Source: Paenibacillus sabuli (GTDB taxonomy: Bacteria; Bacillota; Bacilli; Paenibacillales; Paenibacillaceae). Taken from it: DNA of 64,000 nt. Both the position numbers and the translations under genes were made by a program. Numbering within the stretch: position 1 is the stretch's first letter; the number at the start of each line of letters is the position of its first letter. Positions 43,241 to 52,672 of this stretch are shown piece after piece. Under the pieces are notes generated by a model that was not told where the DNA came from, did no database searches, and saw nothing but the letters and a program-made list of their open reading frames with translations. The stretch is from NCBI RefSeq assembly GCF_014705605.1, contig NZ_JACXIZ010000024.1:1-64000 (forward strand), given 5' to 3'.

Positions 43241-43619
43241 CGCGATTGGGCATGCTCGCAGCGCGGCGCGGCGAGCCTTCGAGTTGCTGGTAAGCGGCCG
43301 TCTTTGACCATCGCGTCGAAGGCGGCTTTCTTTGATTGGATATGTAAATAGAGGTAGAAAAAGCAGCTTCCAAAAAAAGGTTGCGGACTTTGGCGAGTGG
43401 AGCTAGACTGAAGAAAATGCGCCTTGGGCGCTGCGTCCTGCGTCGCAGTGCGCGCAGCCAGTCCCGTCAATGCCCGTCAGCATGGCCTGCCCTGCACGCG
43501 GCTGCCCTGCACACTTCTGCACTGCTCGCTTTTGTACTGCTCGCCCTTGGCCCCGCAACGAGGGCCTAGGCCTTGCGACGGCGGCCGATTCCACGGCACG
43601 GAGAGGAGATTGACGCCAA
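43241..43619. other. Intergenic region, nothing recognised
   Basis: 379 bases between the GH31 gene and the sensor kinase gene. There is no clear promoter, terminator or small gene. A short run of C-rich imperfect repeats (CTGCCCTGCAC-like units, about 43485-43545) is present. The end carries GGAGAGGAG, the ribosome site of the kinase gene. Confidence 0.5.
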
Positions 43620-45413
43620 ATGAAAGCGCTATTCCGAATGGCGAATCAGATGAAGCTGCGGACGAAGCTGATCTTCTCCTTCGTGATCGTCGTCTTCGCG
43701 CCGGTGCTGGTCGTCGGCGTGCTGCTGGGCGAGGAGCTGCAGAGCATGGCGCTCGACAATGCGGCCGAGCAGACGCGCACGAATGTCGAGCGCGTCCGGC
43801 AGCGCACGCTCGAGGTGCTGCACGTCTCCCGCGACATCGCCTATCGGCTGGCCAACGACGAGCGTATGGCGCAGGTGGCCAGCGAGCGCTATACGACGAC
43901 GTATGCGGTCGTAGAGGCGTATCGCAGCTACCGCGATATTGAGCAGTACATCCGGCTGTACAAGGAGATCGCCAACATTCGCTTGTACATGGACAATCCG
44001 ACGCTGCTCAACAACTGGGAGTTCCTGCAGCCGACCCGGGAGATCGTGCGGGCCGGGTGGTACGAGCAGGCGCTGCAAGGCCCAAATGACGCGGTCACCT
44101 GGCAGTATCTGCAGGATGAGCGCGACGGTCAATTTTATTTGAGCCTGGTGCGCAAGGTGCACTTCCTCGACAGCGCGCAGAGCGCCGTGCTCGTCGTCAA
44201 TGCCAATATGGACTTGCTTGGCCAGATTCTGCGTCAGGAGTCGTTCGATACGATGCTCGTGGACGAAGCGGGGGCGATCGTCGCGTCCAACAAGCCCGAG
44301 CAAGTCGGCCGCACCCTCCGCGAGCTGGAGCTGATCGAGGCGGACGATGCGCTGGGCAGCGGCGTCCATCAGGCCGCCATCGGCGGCACGCCGTATCAGA
44401 TTCGCGTCGCGCCGCTCGCGCCGGATGCGAGTCTGGGCGGGCTGCGCATCGTGTCGATCTTCGCCATTGATGCCATCACCGGCGACATCACGCGGACCAA
44501 CGGACTCGCGCTGGCGGTCATCGGCGCCGCGCTGCTGGCGGCTACGGTCATGATCGTCACCGTCTCCAATCTCGTCACCAAGCGGATGCGCCATCTCAGC
44601 AAGCATATCAACCGCGTCGCCACCGGCAATCTCAACACGGTCGTCGTCATGGACGGCAAGGACGAGATTGCGCAGCTCTCGCGGCAATTCAATGCGATGG
44701 TGGCGAGCATCCACGAGCTGGTCGACGCGGTCGGCGAGTCCAATCGGCAGAAGCGCGAGCTGGAGGCGAAGCAGAGCGAGATTCGATTCAAGATGATGGC
44801 TAGTCAGATCAATCCGCACTTCCTGTTCAATGCGCTCGAATCGATCCGCATGAAGGCCCACATGCGGGGCGAGCGCGAGATCGCACGCATCGTGCGGCTG
44901 CTGGGCAAGCTGATCCGGCGCAATCTGGAGGCGGACGAGCGCATGACGACCGTCGGGGCCGAGCTCGATCTGGTGCGCAGCTACCTGCAGATTCAGAACT
45001 TCCGCTACAACGACCGGCTGCTGTTCCGGCTGATCGCGGCACCGGAGACGATGGGGCTGCCGATCCCGCCGCTCGTCATCCAGCCGCTCGTGGAGAATGC
45101 CGTCATCCACGGGCTGGAGAACGACGAGCAAGGGGCGCGGATCGAGGTCCATGTGCGAGCCGACGCGACCGGCCTGAGCGTGCTCGTCGTCGACGACGGC
45201 GCCGGTATGGACGCAGACCGGCTCCACCGGCTGCGCTGGGCGCTGCGTCAGCCGGAGGAACGGGAGCCGGGCGGACGGATCGGGCTGCGCAATGTCGACC
45301 AGCGGCTCAAGATGACCTACGGCGAGCCGAGCGGCCTCCGCGTGCATAGCGCGCCGGGTCGCGGGACGCGCGTACGATTTCGAATTCCGACAGGGGGGAT
45401 GAGACGTGTATAA
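43620..45413 (+). CDS. YesM-like sensor histidine kinase
   Basis: 597 residues. One transmembrane helix at about 18-36 (LIFSFVIVVFAPVLVVGVLL), an extracellular Cache-like sensor domain, a second helix at about 295-315 (LALAVIGAALLAATVMIVTV), a HAMP region, then the His-kinase dimer part SQINPHFLFNALESI with the phosphoacceptor H400, and an HATPase_c domain (NAVIHGLEN, VDDGAGMD, GRIGLRNVDQRL). This is the LytS/YesM type common in Paenibacillus next to sugar ABC importers. It overlaps the response regulator gene by 8 bases. Confidence 0.92.
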   Translation: MKALFRMANQMKLRTKLIFSFVIVVFAPVLVVGVLLGEELQSMALDNAAEQTRTNVERVRQRTLEVLHVSRDIAYRLANDERMAQVASERYTTTYAVVEAYRSYRDIEQYIRLYKEIANIRLYMDNPTLLNNWEFLQPTREIVRAGWYEQALQGPNDAVTWQYLQDERDGQFYLSLVRKVHFLDSAQSAVLVVNANMDLLGQILRQESFDTMLVDEAGAIVASNKPEQVGRTLRELELIEADDALGSGVHQAAIGGTPYQIRVAPLAPDASLGGLRIVSIFAIDAITGDITRTNGLALAVIGAALLAATVMIVTVSNLVTKRMRHLSKHINRVATGNLNTVVVMDGKDEIAQLSRQFNAMVASIHELVDAVGESNRQKRELEAKQSEIRFKMMASQINPHFLFNALESIRMKAHMRGEREIARIVRLLGKLIRRNLEADERMTTVGAELDLVRSYLQIQNFRYNDRLLFRLIAAPETMGLPIPPLVIQPLVENAVIHGLENDEQGARIEVHVRADATGLSVLVVDDGAGMDADRLHRLRWALRQPEEREPGGRIGLRNVDQRLKMTYGEPSGLRVHSAPGRGTRVRFRIPTGGMRRV

Positions 45414-46305
45414 GGTCATGATCGTCGACGACGAGCCGCTCATTCGCGAGGGCCTGCGATCGATTGTCGACTGGGAGCAGCTCGGCTATCGTGTGGCGGC
45501 GACCGCGGACAACGGCAACCGGGCGCTGGAGCTGTACGATCGGCATGCGCCCGATCTGATGATCGTCGACATTCGCATGCCGGGGATGAACGGGCTGGAG
45601 CTGATCGGACGCATCCGCAAGCTCGACCCGCAGGTGCAGCTGATGATCCTGAGCGGCCACGCCGAGTTCGCCTATGCGCAGAAGGCGATCGCACATCGTA
45701 CCTGCGGCTACCTGCTGAAGCCGATCGACGAGGATGAGCTCGCGCTCATGCTGAAGCGGCTGCGGCGCGAGCTGGACGGCCGGGCGCGGCCCGATTCGTA
45801 TCGAGAAGACGCCGGTCAGGCGCAGCTCGATCTACACCGAGGCGAAGCCTTCCGGGCGCGGCCGGAGCTACATGGCAGAGACGCATTCACATCGTATGCG
45901 CCGGAGGGCGCGCCGCCTCCTGCACCGCAGCTGAGCATCGACTCGCCGATCACGGCGGCTGACGGGCTGCCGGAGGCGAGGAGGCCGGAGGGGCGCGAGC
46001 TGATCGCCCGGGTCAAGGCGCGGATCGAGCGTGAGTATCGGGACAATCTGCGGCTGGAGACGCTGGCGGCGGACTTCCACTACTCCAGCTCGCATCTGGG
46101 ACGGTTGTTTCGCAAGGAGACCGGCGATTACTTCAATACCTACCTCGACAAGGTGCGAATCGAACAGGCGAAGCGGCTGCTCAAGCACGGCTGGAAGGTG
46201 TACGAGGTGGCGGAGCGGGTCGGTTACCCGAACGTCGATTATTTCCATGGCAAGTTCCGCAAATATGTCGGCATTCCGCCCGGCGAGTTCCGCAAGGAAG
46301 AATAG
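45406..46305 (+). CDS. YesN-like response regulator with AraC-type output
   Basis: 299 residues from a GTG at 45406 (GGGGGGATG upstream), overlapping the kinase gene. The receiver domain has IVDDE (D8, D9), the phosphorylated D55 in MIVDIRMPGM and the switch Lys in LLKPID. A variable acidic/Arg-rich linker (about 125-195) follows, then two AraC helix-turn-helix motifs (LRLETLAADFHYSSSHLGRLFRKETG and KVYEVAERVGYPNVDYFHGKFRKYVG). It should control the adjacent importer genes. Confidence 0.92.
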   Translation: MYKVMIVDDEPLIREGLRSIVDWEQLGYRVAATADNGNRALELYDRHAPDLMIVDIRMPGMNGLELIGRIRKLDPQVQLMILSGHAEFAYAQKAIAHRTCGYLLKPIDEDELALMLKRLRRELDGRARPDSYREDAGQAQLDLHRGEAFRARPELHGRDAFTSYAPEGAPPPAPQLSIDSPITAADGLPEARRPEGRELIARVKARIEREYRDNLRLETLAADFHYSSSHLGRLFRKETGDYFNTYLDKVRIEQAKRLLKHGWKVYEVAERVGYPNVDYFHGKFRKYVGIPPGEFRKEE

Positions 46306-46317
46306 GCATGCATTTGG

Positions 46318-46349
46318 CGCCCCCGTCCTCGGATTTTGGGGGTGTTTTT
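46318..46349 (+). terminator. Probable terminator after the two-component genes
   Basis: CGCCCCC and GGGGGTG form a short GC stem with a 13-base loop and are followed by TTTTT. Modest stem length, but it is well placed after the stop at 46305. Confidence 0.55.
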
Positions 46350-46458
46350 GTCTGATTATGAAGGTAATAGATGCCGAATCTACCCGGTATTGCCGAAGAC
46401 CGGAGCGTAGTACGATGAAGATGTCGCAAGCGAACAGAAAGAAAAAGGAGGGGGCGCA

Positions 46459-47418
46459 TTGAAATCGGATACAGCGCCGTACGGGGCGCCGACATCCGCC
46501 GCGCGCGCAGGACGATTCTGGCGCAATGCGGCACGCAGCAAGTACCTGTACGCCATGTCGCTGCCGTTTGTGGCATGGGTGTTCGTGTTTAATTATTTGC
46601 CCCTGTGGGGCTGGACGATGGCGTTCCAGAATTTCCGTCCAGGACGCGGCCTTTTCGATCAGGAGTGGGCCGGTCTGACGCATTTTCGCATGCTGCTGCA
46701 GGACGATATGTTCTACCTCGTGCTGCGCAATACGCTGGCGATGAGCCTGATGGGCCTGATCGCCGGCTTCACGGTGCCGATTGTATTCGCCGTGCTGCTC
46801 AACGAGGTGCGCAATATCGTCTTCAAGCGCTTCGTGCAAACGGTTTCGTACTTGCCGCACTTCGTCTCCTGGGTCGTCGTGGCCGGTCTCGTCACGAAGA
46901 TGCTGTCCACCCAGAACGGCATCGTCAACGACGTCCTGCTATGGACGGGCCTCATCCACGAGCCGGTGCAATTCATGGCCAAGGGCGAATGGTTCTGGGG
47001 CATCGTCACCGCAGCCGACGTGTGGAAGGAGACCGGCTGGAACACGATCATCTATCTCGCTGCGATCGCCGGCATCGGGCCCGAGCTGTACGAGGCGGCG
47101 CGTGTCGACGGCGCCAGCCGGGTGCGTCAGATCTGGCACATCACGCTGCCGGGCATCCGGACGACGATTATCATCTTGCTCATCATGTCGATCGGTCATC
47201 TGATCAGCATCGGCTTCGAGAAGCAGTTCCTGCTCGGCAACAATCTGGTGCGCGAATATTCCCAAGTGCTGGATTTGTATGCGCTTAACTACGGGCTTGG
47301 CATGGGGCGGTTCTCGTTCGGCACGGCGATCAACATGTTCAACTCGCTCGTCAGCGTCATCCTGCTGCTCGTCGCCAACGGCTTGTTCAAACGCTTCACC
47401 AACGAAAGCATCATGTAA
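46459..47418 (+). CDS. ABC sugar importer permease (LplB-like)
   Basis: 319 residues from a TTG at 46459 with AAAGGAGGGGG upstream. Six membrane segments can be read, from MSLPFVAWVFVFNYLPLWGW to the C-terminal VSVILLLVANGLF. The cytoplasmic EAA loop EAARVDGASRVRQIWHITLPGI contacts the ATPase. This is the LplB/carbohydrate uptake-1 permease type of Paenibacillus. No ATPase gene is nearby, so a shared MsmX-like ATPase is likely. The second permease starts 16 bases after its stop. Confidence 0.92.
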   Translation: MKSDTAPYGAPTSAARAGRFWRNAARSKYLYAMSLPFVAWVFVFNYLPLWGWTMAFQNFRPGRGLFDQEWAGLTHFRMLLQDDMFYLVLRNTLAMSLMGLIAGFTVPIVFAVLLNEVRNIVFKRFVQTVSYLPHFVSWVVVAGLVTKMLSTQNGIVNDVLLWTGLIHEPVQFMAKGEWFWGIVTAADVWKETGWNTIIYLAAIAGIGPELYEAARVDGASRVRQIWHITLPGIRTTIIILLIMSIGHLISIGFEKQFLLGNNLVREYSQVLDLYALNYGLGMGRFSFGTAINMFNSLVSVILLLVANGLFKRFTNESIM

Positions 47419-47433
47419 AGGAGGGCGGCATCC

Positions 47434-48339
47434 GTGTCCACGCAAGCTTCGCTGTCTCGCAGACCGCCCGGCGACCGGGTATTCGACCTCTTCGTCACCG
47501 TTGCCATGCTCTTCGTCACGGTGGTGACGCTCTATCCGTTCCTGAATGTGCTGGCGATTTCGTTCAACGATTCGACCGACAGCGTACGCGGCGGACTGAC
47601 CGTCTATCCACGCGAGTTCACGCTGGAGAATTACAAGGTCATTTTTGCTTATGAGACGCTGGTGACGGGCTTCCGCAATTCGGTGCTGCGCACCGTGATC
47701 GGCACGGTCATCGGCATCGCCAGCGCTTCGATGCTCGCCTTTGCGCTGAGCCGCAGAGACTTTCAGGGCCGCCGCTTCATCTCGTTCTATCTGGCGCTCA
47801 CGATGTACGTATCGGGCGGCTTGATTCCGATCTACATCCTGATCCGCGACCTGGGCCTGCTCAATACGTTCGCGGTCTATATCTTGCCGGGCGTCGTGAC
47901 GGCCTTCAATGTCTTCGTCATCCGCTCCTTCATGGACGGACTGCCCGAGGCGCTGCAGGAGTCGGCCAAGCTGGACGGCGCCAACGATTTCGTCATCTTC
48001 TGGAGGATCATCCTGCCGCTGTGCAAGCCCGCGCTGGCGACGATCGCGCTCTTCCTGGCGGTCGGGCAGTGGAACTCGTGGTTCGACACGTATCTGTATA
48101 ATGCCTCCAAGGAGGCGCTGACAACGCTGCAGTACGAGCTCATGAAGGTGCTGCAGAGCACCGACCGCGGCATGTCCGACTATCGCGGGCAGAACATGAA
48201 CGAGGTGATGAATCAGGTCTCGCCGGAGTCGGTGAAGATGGCGATCACGATGGTCGTGACCGTGCCGATCCTGGCCGTCTACCCGTTCCTGCAGAAGTAC
48301 TTCGTGAAGGGCATGACGCTCGGCGCAGTCAAAAGTTAA
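47434..48339 (+). CDS. ABC sugar importer permease (YtcP-like)
   Basis: 301 residues from a GTG at 47434 (AGGAGGGCGG upstream). Six membrane segments, a large first periplasm-side loop (DSTDSVRGGLTVYPREFTLENYKVIF) typical of YtcP proteins, and the EAA loop ESAKLDGANDFVIFWRIILPL. It pairs with the upstream LplB-like permease. It ends 85 bases before the binding-protein gene. Confidence 0.92.
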   Translation: MSTQASLSRRPPGDRVFDLFVTVAMLFVTVVTLYPFLNVLAISFNDSTDSVRGGLTVYPREFTLENYKVIFAYETLVTGFRNSVLRTVIGTVIGIASASMLAFALSRRDFQGRRFISFYLALTMYVSGGLIPIYILIRDLGLLNTFAVYILPGVVTAFNVFVIRSFMDGLPEALQESAKLDGANDFVIFWRIILPLCKPALATIALFLAVGQWNSWFDTYLYNASKEALTTLQYELMKVLQSTDRGMSDYRGQNMNEVMNQVSPESVKMAITMVVTVPILAVYPFLQKYFVKGMTLGAVKS

Positions 48340-48424
48340 CAGCGGTATCAGCAGGGGAGCCTGTTCATACGATAGCCAGCCATTCGCTTCATTATCACAA
48401 TCACCACCTGAGGGGGATACGCGC

Positions 48425-50176
48425 ATGCGTAACAAAAAATGGATCCAGCCGGCCGTAGCCGTCGTGCTGCTGACCGGTCTGCTGGCCGGCTGCAGCGGCG
48501 GCAACGGCGGCAACGACAACGCCGGCAATGCCGCATCGAACGGCAGTGCGAACAACGGCGACACGGCGAATAACGGGGGCGCAAACAGCGGCGAGGCGGG
48601 CGGCGACGAGCTCGAGCCGATCACGCTGACATTCTACGGCTCGGACTCCAGTCCGAACTGGCAAAAGATGCAGGATGCCGCCGGACGCGCCATCACCGCC
48701 GCTACGGGCGTCACGCTCGATGCCGAATTCGCGGTAGGCGACTCGACGCAAAAAATCGCCCTGATCGCCGCCAGCGGCGAATATCCCGATCTGATCAGCC
48801 CCAAGGGCGAGCTGAGCAAACTCGTCGACGCCGGGGCGATGCTCGATCTGACCGACTTGATCGAAGAGCACGCGCCGAATATCAAAAAACTGTTCGGCGA
48901 TCAAATGAGCCGGCTGCGCTACAGCACGGACGACCCGTCGATCTACGTCATCCCGACCTATGCCGAGGTCGGCGGCGGGCTGCTCGACGCCGGCGGCGGC
49001 TTCGGCTTGCAGCACCGGGTGGTGAAGGAGCTGGGCTATCCCGAGATCCGGACGGTCGAGGACTTCGAGAATGCAATCCGCATGTATCTGGAGAAGCACC
49101 CGGTCGACGAGAACGGCAATCCGAATATCGGCCTGACGCTCGACTCGGACGACTGGCGCACGTACATCACCGTGACGAATCCGGCGTTCTTCACGACCGG
49201 CGCTCCGGATGACGGCGAGTACCACATCGACATCGACACGCTCGAGGTGACGTACCATTTCCGCCGCGACGTGGAGAAGGAATACTTCCGCTGGCTCAAT
49301 CACATGAATGCGGAGGGGCTGCTGGACAAGGAGAGCTTCGTGCAGAAGACCGACCAGTACAAGGCCAAGATCGCCTCCGGCCGCGTGCTCGGCCTGATCG
49401 ACCAGGGCTGGGGATACGCCGACGGCGAGAATGCGCTCAAGACCGAGGGCAAGATGGACTATACCTACGGGCATTATCCGGTCACGCTCAGAGAAGAATT
49501 CAAGGAAACGTCGTTCTGGCCGACGGGCTTCAGCCCGGGATGGGGCGTAGGCATCACGACCGGCGCCGAGGACCCGGTGCGCGCGATCCAATTCCTCGAC
49601 TTCCTCGCCTCTGACGAAGGCCAGATCCTGGACAACTGGGGCGTGGAAGGCGAACAATACGTGATCGAGGACGGGAAGCGCGTCGTGCCGCAAGAAGTGC
49701 AGGAGTTCGCCAAGAACGATCCGACCGGCTTCCAGAAGGAGAGCGGCATCGGATTCTATCACAACATGGGCGGCCACTACGGCGACGGCGTGAAGGATGA
49801 GACGGACAATTATTACACCAAGAACTTCCCCGAGCAGATCGTCGAGGGCTACACCGATGCCGAGAAGGAGACGCTCGCCGCGTATGATGCGACGGTGTGG
49901 AAGGATCTGTTCCCGTCGGAGAAGGAATTCCCGGTGCGTCCGTGGGGCGCGGCGTGGAACATTACCGTGCCGGCGACGAGCGAGACCAATATCCTGGCTG
50001 AGAAGATGAAGGAGATCACCTGGAAACGGGTGCCGGAGGCGATCCTCGCCGATCCGGCCGACTTCGACCGCATCTGGGACGCCTACATGGCCGATCTGGA
50101 GAAGGCCGGCGTCGAGCGCATGGAGGACGGCTACGAGGCGCTCGTCAAGGAGCGCGTGGAGCTGTGGTCGGACTAA
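48425..50176 (+). CDS. Extracellular solute-binding lipoprotein (YtcQ/LplA-like)
   Basis: 583 residues. The lipoprotein signal runs to LLTGLLAGC (Cys about 23), followed by a Gly/Asn-rich linker (SGGNGGNDNAGNAASNGSAN). The mature protein fits the large family 1 binding proteins: LTFYGSDSSPNWQKMQDAAG, GEYPDLISPKGELSKLVDAGA, and a C-terminal WNITVPATSETNILAEKMKEI. It delivers an oligosaccharide to the two permeases. The ligand is unknown, but nearby enzymes point to rhamnose/xylose-containing plant glycans. Confidence 0.9.
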   Translation: MRNKKWIQPAVAVVLLTGLLAGCSGGNGGNDNAGNAASNGSANNGDTANNGGANSGEAGGDELEPITLTFYGSDSSPNWQKMQDAAGRAITAATGVTLDAEFAVGDSTQKIALIAASGEYPDLISPKGELSKLVDAGAMLDLTDLIEEHAPNIKKLFGDQMSRLRYSTDDPSIYVIPTYAEVGGGLLDAGGGFGLQHRVVKELGYPEIRTVEDFENAIRMYLEKHPVDENGNPNIGLTLDSDDWRTYITVTNPAFFTTGAPDDGEYHIDIDTLEVTYHFRRDVEKEYFRWLNHMNAEGLLDKESFVQKTDQYKAKIASGRVLGLIDQGWGYADGENALKTEGKMDYTYGHYPVTLREEFKETSFWPTGFSPGWGVGITTGAEDPVRAIQFLDFLASDEGQILDNWGVEGEQYVIEDGKRVVPQEVQEFAKNDPTGFQKESGIGFYHNMGGHYGDGVKDETDNYYTKNFPEQIVEGYTDAEKETLAAYDATVWKDLFPSEKEFPVRPWGAAWNITVPATSETNILAEKMKEITWKRVPEAILADPADFDRIWDAYMADLEKAGVERMEDGYEALVKERVELWSD

Positions 50177-50257
50177 TGGCTCGCTGCGCTTGATCGTATG
50201 GTGCACTGGTCCGAAAAGTAGGGTGAAAAAGTAGGGCCGCCGTGCCCGAAATGCGTT

Positions 50258-50298
50258 CCGAAGGGCCGCCTGTTGCATTTGCGCAGGCGGCCCTTCGG
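50258..50298. terminator. Strong hairpin terminator after the importer operon
   Basis: Perfect 15-base arms CCGAAGGGCCGCCTG and CAGGCGGCCCTTCGG around an 11-base loop. There is no long T run, so it may be a stable 3' end hairpin rather than a classical terminator. It lies 82 bases after the binding-protein gene. Confidence 0.65.
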
Positions 50299-50342
50299 TG
50301 TGTTATGATGTGGGAAACAGGCGGCAAAGGGCGGTGAGCATC

Positions 50343-50846
50343 GTGGACGTGAAAATCGTGCTGTTCGACGGCGTATGCAACTTCTGCAATAGCAGCGTGC
50401 AATTCGTGCTGAAGCGCGACCCCGAGGGGCGCTTTCGCTACGCGCCGCTGCAGAGCGAGCCGGGCGCGCGCCTGCTGCGGGAGCACGGCATCTCCGGCAT
50501 CGACAGCTTCGTGCTGATCGAGGGCGGTCGCGCCTATGTCAAGTCCGAAGCCGCGCTGCGAGTATGCCGCAGTCTGCCCGGCCTCTGGAAGCTGCTGGCG
50601 CTGCTGCGGATCGTGCCGCGTCCGCTGCGCGACGCCGTCTACGACGCGATCGCCCGCCGCCGCGACCGCTGGTTCGGCGCCCGCGCCTCCTGCATGCTGC
50701 CGACGCCGGAGCAGCGCGGCCGGTTCCTGGAGGGGGCGGACCGCATGGCGGATCGAATGGAGGCTCGCATAGCGGCTCGCCCGGTCTCCTCCGCCGCGGC
50801 GCGCGCTGCGGAGACTGGCAGCGGCGACGCTAGGAGGGGCGGCTAG
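50343..50846 (+). CDS. DCC-family thiol-disulfide oxidoreductase
   Basis: 167 residues from a GTG at 50343 (AGGGCGGTGAG upstream). The N-terminal strand VLFDGVCNFCNSSVQFVLKRD has the DxxCxxC motif (DGVCNFC) that names the DUF393/DCC family. The rest is helical with the DSFVLIEGGRAYVKSEAALRV segment of the family. A low-complexity Ala/Arg tail follows residue 145. The stop (TAG, 50844-50846) overlaps by four bases the 3' end of the convergent SDR gene. Confidence 0.85.
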   Translation: MDVKIVLFDGVCNFCNSSVQFVLKRDPEGRFRYAPLQSEPGARLLREHGISGIDSFVLIEGGRAYVKSEAALRVCRSLPGLWKLLALLRIVPRPLRDAVYDAIARRRDRWFGARASCMLPTPEQRGRFLEGADRMADRMEARIAARPVSSAAARAAETGSGDARRGG

Positions 50847-51415
50847 CCGTTGATGATCTCGCCGCCGTTGACGCGGACGCCCTCGGCGGCCTTGTTGACG
50901 GCCAGCGAGCGCGTGAAGGCGACGATGGCGCCTTTGGTCGACGAATAGTCGAGCAGATTGGCGCTGCCGCGGTAGGCCGTCACCGACGTCGTATTGATGA
51001 TCGAAGCGCCCTGCTGCAGATGCGGCAGGGCCGCTTTGGCGAGATGGAACATGCCGAATACGTTGGTCTGAAAGGTGCGCACGAGCTGCTCGGCGCTGAT
51101 GTCCTCGAGCTTGTCCTGCGGATGCTGCTCCGCCGCGTTGTTGACGACGATGTCGAGCCCGCCTAAGGCGGCTACGGTGTCCTGAACGACCTTGCCGCAG
51201 AATGCTTCGTCGCCGATGTCGCCGGCGATCAGCAGGCAGCGCGGCCCGTTCGGCGCACTGGCCTGTGCGCCGCTCTGCTCGACGAGTCGCTTCGTCTCGG
51301 CGGCGGCGTCGTGCTCGTCCAGGTAGACGATGGCTACGCTGGCACCTTCCTTGGCGTAGGCGATTGCTACGGCGCGGCCGATGCCGCTGTCGCCGCCGGT
51401 GATGATCGCCCTCAT
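50843..51415 (-). pseudogene. Short-chain dehydrogenase with internal deletion
   Basis: 190 residues from the ATG at 51415. It carries the NAD(P) loop ITGGDSGIGRAVAIAYAKEG, NNAAEQHPQDKLEDI, the catalytic Ser/Tyr/Lys in NTTSVTAYRG and YSSTKGA, and then EGVRVN joined directly to GGEIING-stop. In the YhdF/YhxC-type SDRs I know, about 60-75 residues lie between GIRVN and the final HVNGGEIVNG, so an in-frame deletion between the two similar VN(G) stretches is likely. The usual 40-residue N-terminal extension is also absent. The loss removes the substrate-binding lobe, so activity is doubtful. Confidence 0.72.
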
Positions 51416-51583
51416 GCTGCCATCGTGATGCACTGGGCCCACCCTCGCGCCGCCCACACGAAGGCCCCGCCCTCACCCTCGCGCCGTCCCTTGCGCTGCC
51501 TGCGCCCCGCCCGCGCCCGCCTCCCGGCGCCATCACGCCGCCAGCACCGCCACGCAACGCAAAGCCTTGGCGGCGTTATGGGT

Positions 51584-52534
51584 TCAGAACATGCTCCATT
51601 CATGTGCCTGCGACAAGCGTTCGAGCAGATGGACGCCGGCCGTGCTGTTGCCTTTGCGGTTGAGGGCGGGCCCGATCACCCCGATGCCGTAGCGGCCGGG
51701 CACGAGCGCGAGGATGCCGCCGGCGACGCCGCTCTTGGCGGGGATGCCGGCCTGGATCGCGAACTCGCCGGAGGCGTTGTACATGCCGCAAGAGCTCATG
51801 AACGTCTTGGCAATCTGCACGTAGCGCCGCGGCACGAGCTGGGCGCCGCTGTCCGGGTCGATGCCGCCCGAGGCGAGCACGAGCGCCATCCGCGCCAGGT
51901 CCGCGCAGGTCGCTTCGATGGCGCAATGGCGGAAGTAGACATCCAGCAGCTCCTCGACGTCGGTGCTCGGGTCGAGCACGTCGTTGTCCATCAGGAAATA
52001 CGCCAGCGAGCGATTGCGATGGGCCGTGCGTTTCTCCGAGAGATAGACGCTTTCGTTGCACGTCAGATCCGAGCCGCCTGCCAGCGTGCGAAAAAACGCG
52101 GCGATGCGCGCGCTCTTGGCCTCGGGCGTATCGCCGTGAATCAGAGCAGTGACCGCGATGGCGCCGGCGTTGATGAGCGGATTGAACGGCTTGCCGGGCT
52201 CGACGAGCTCGAGCTTCAGCATGGAATTGAAATCGTCGCCGCTCGGCTCCATGCCGACGCGGGCGAATACGCCGTCTTCGCCGTTGTCCATCAAGGCGAG
52301 CAGCAGCGTGAACACCTTGGAGATGCTCTGCATGGTGAACGAGAGCCCGCAGTCGCCGCTGCTGACCGTGCGGCCCTCCAGATCGCAGATCGTGATGCCC
52401 AGCGCTTCGGCCGGGGCGCTGGCCAGCTCGGGGATGTATCGGGGCACGGCGCCGAAGGCCGCATGCCGGCGGCTGGCCTGCACGAGCTCGTCGAGCTGTT
52501 CTTCGATGATTTGCCATTGCGATTTCATAGACAT
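51584..52534 (-). CDS. glsA: Glutaminase
   Basis: 316 residues, the normal length for the serine-dependent glutaminase family. It hydrolyses glutamine to glutamate and ammonia. The nucleophile is in the FTMQSISKVFTLLLAL segment (S-x-x-K), with further family blocks NPLINAGAIAV, NESVYLSEK, and GVAGGILALVPGRYGIGVIGPALN near the C-terminus. AAGGAAGG is upstream of the ATG. The 168 bases after its stop hold no gene. Confidence 0.93.
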   Translation of the reverse strand: MSMKSQWQIIEEQLDELVQASRRHAAFGAVPRYIPELASAPAEALGITICDLEGRTVSSGDCGLSFTMQSISKVFTLLLALMDNGEDGVFARVGMEPSGDDFNSMLKLELVEPGKPFNPLINAGAIAVTALIHGDTPEAKSARIAAFFRTLAGGSDLTCNESVYLSEKRTAHRNRSLAYFLMDNDVLDPSTDVEELLDVYFRHCAIEATCADLARMALVLASGGIDPDSGAQLVPRRYVQIAKTFMSSCGMYNASGEFAIQAGIPAKSGVAGGILALVPGRYGIGVIGPALNRKGNSTAGVHLLERLSQAHEWSMF

Positions 52535-52621
52535 CTTCCTTCCTTGGACAGCGATATGGCCTTATTTTACGCTTTTGCGCCGCGCGCTTCCACTTCGGCA
52601 GAGGACGCGCGCAGCGAATTA

Positions 52622-52630
52622 TGGTATGAT
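52622..52630 (+). promoter_or_regulatory. Extended -10 promoter of the TPR gene
   Basis: TGG followed by TATGAT at 52625-52630 forms a TGn-type extended -10; no good -35 is seen. The coding start at 52673 is 43 bases downstream. Confidence 0.5.
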
Positions 52631-52672
52631 AAAGAAACTTGCAAGAACCGGATCGGGGCTTAGGAGGAATCA

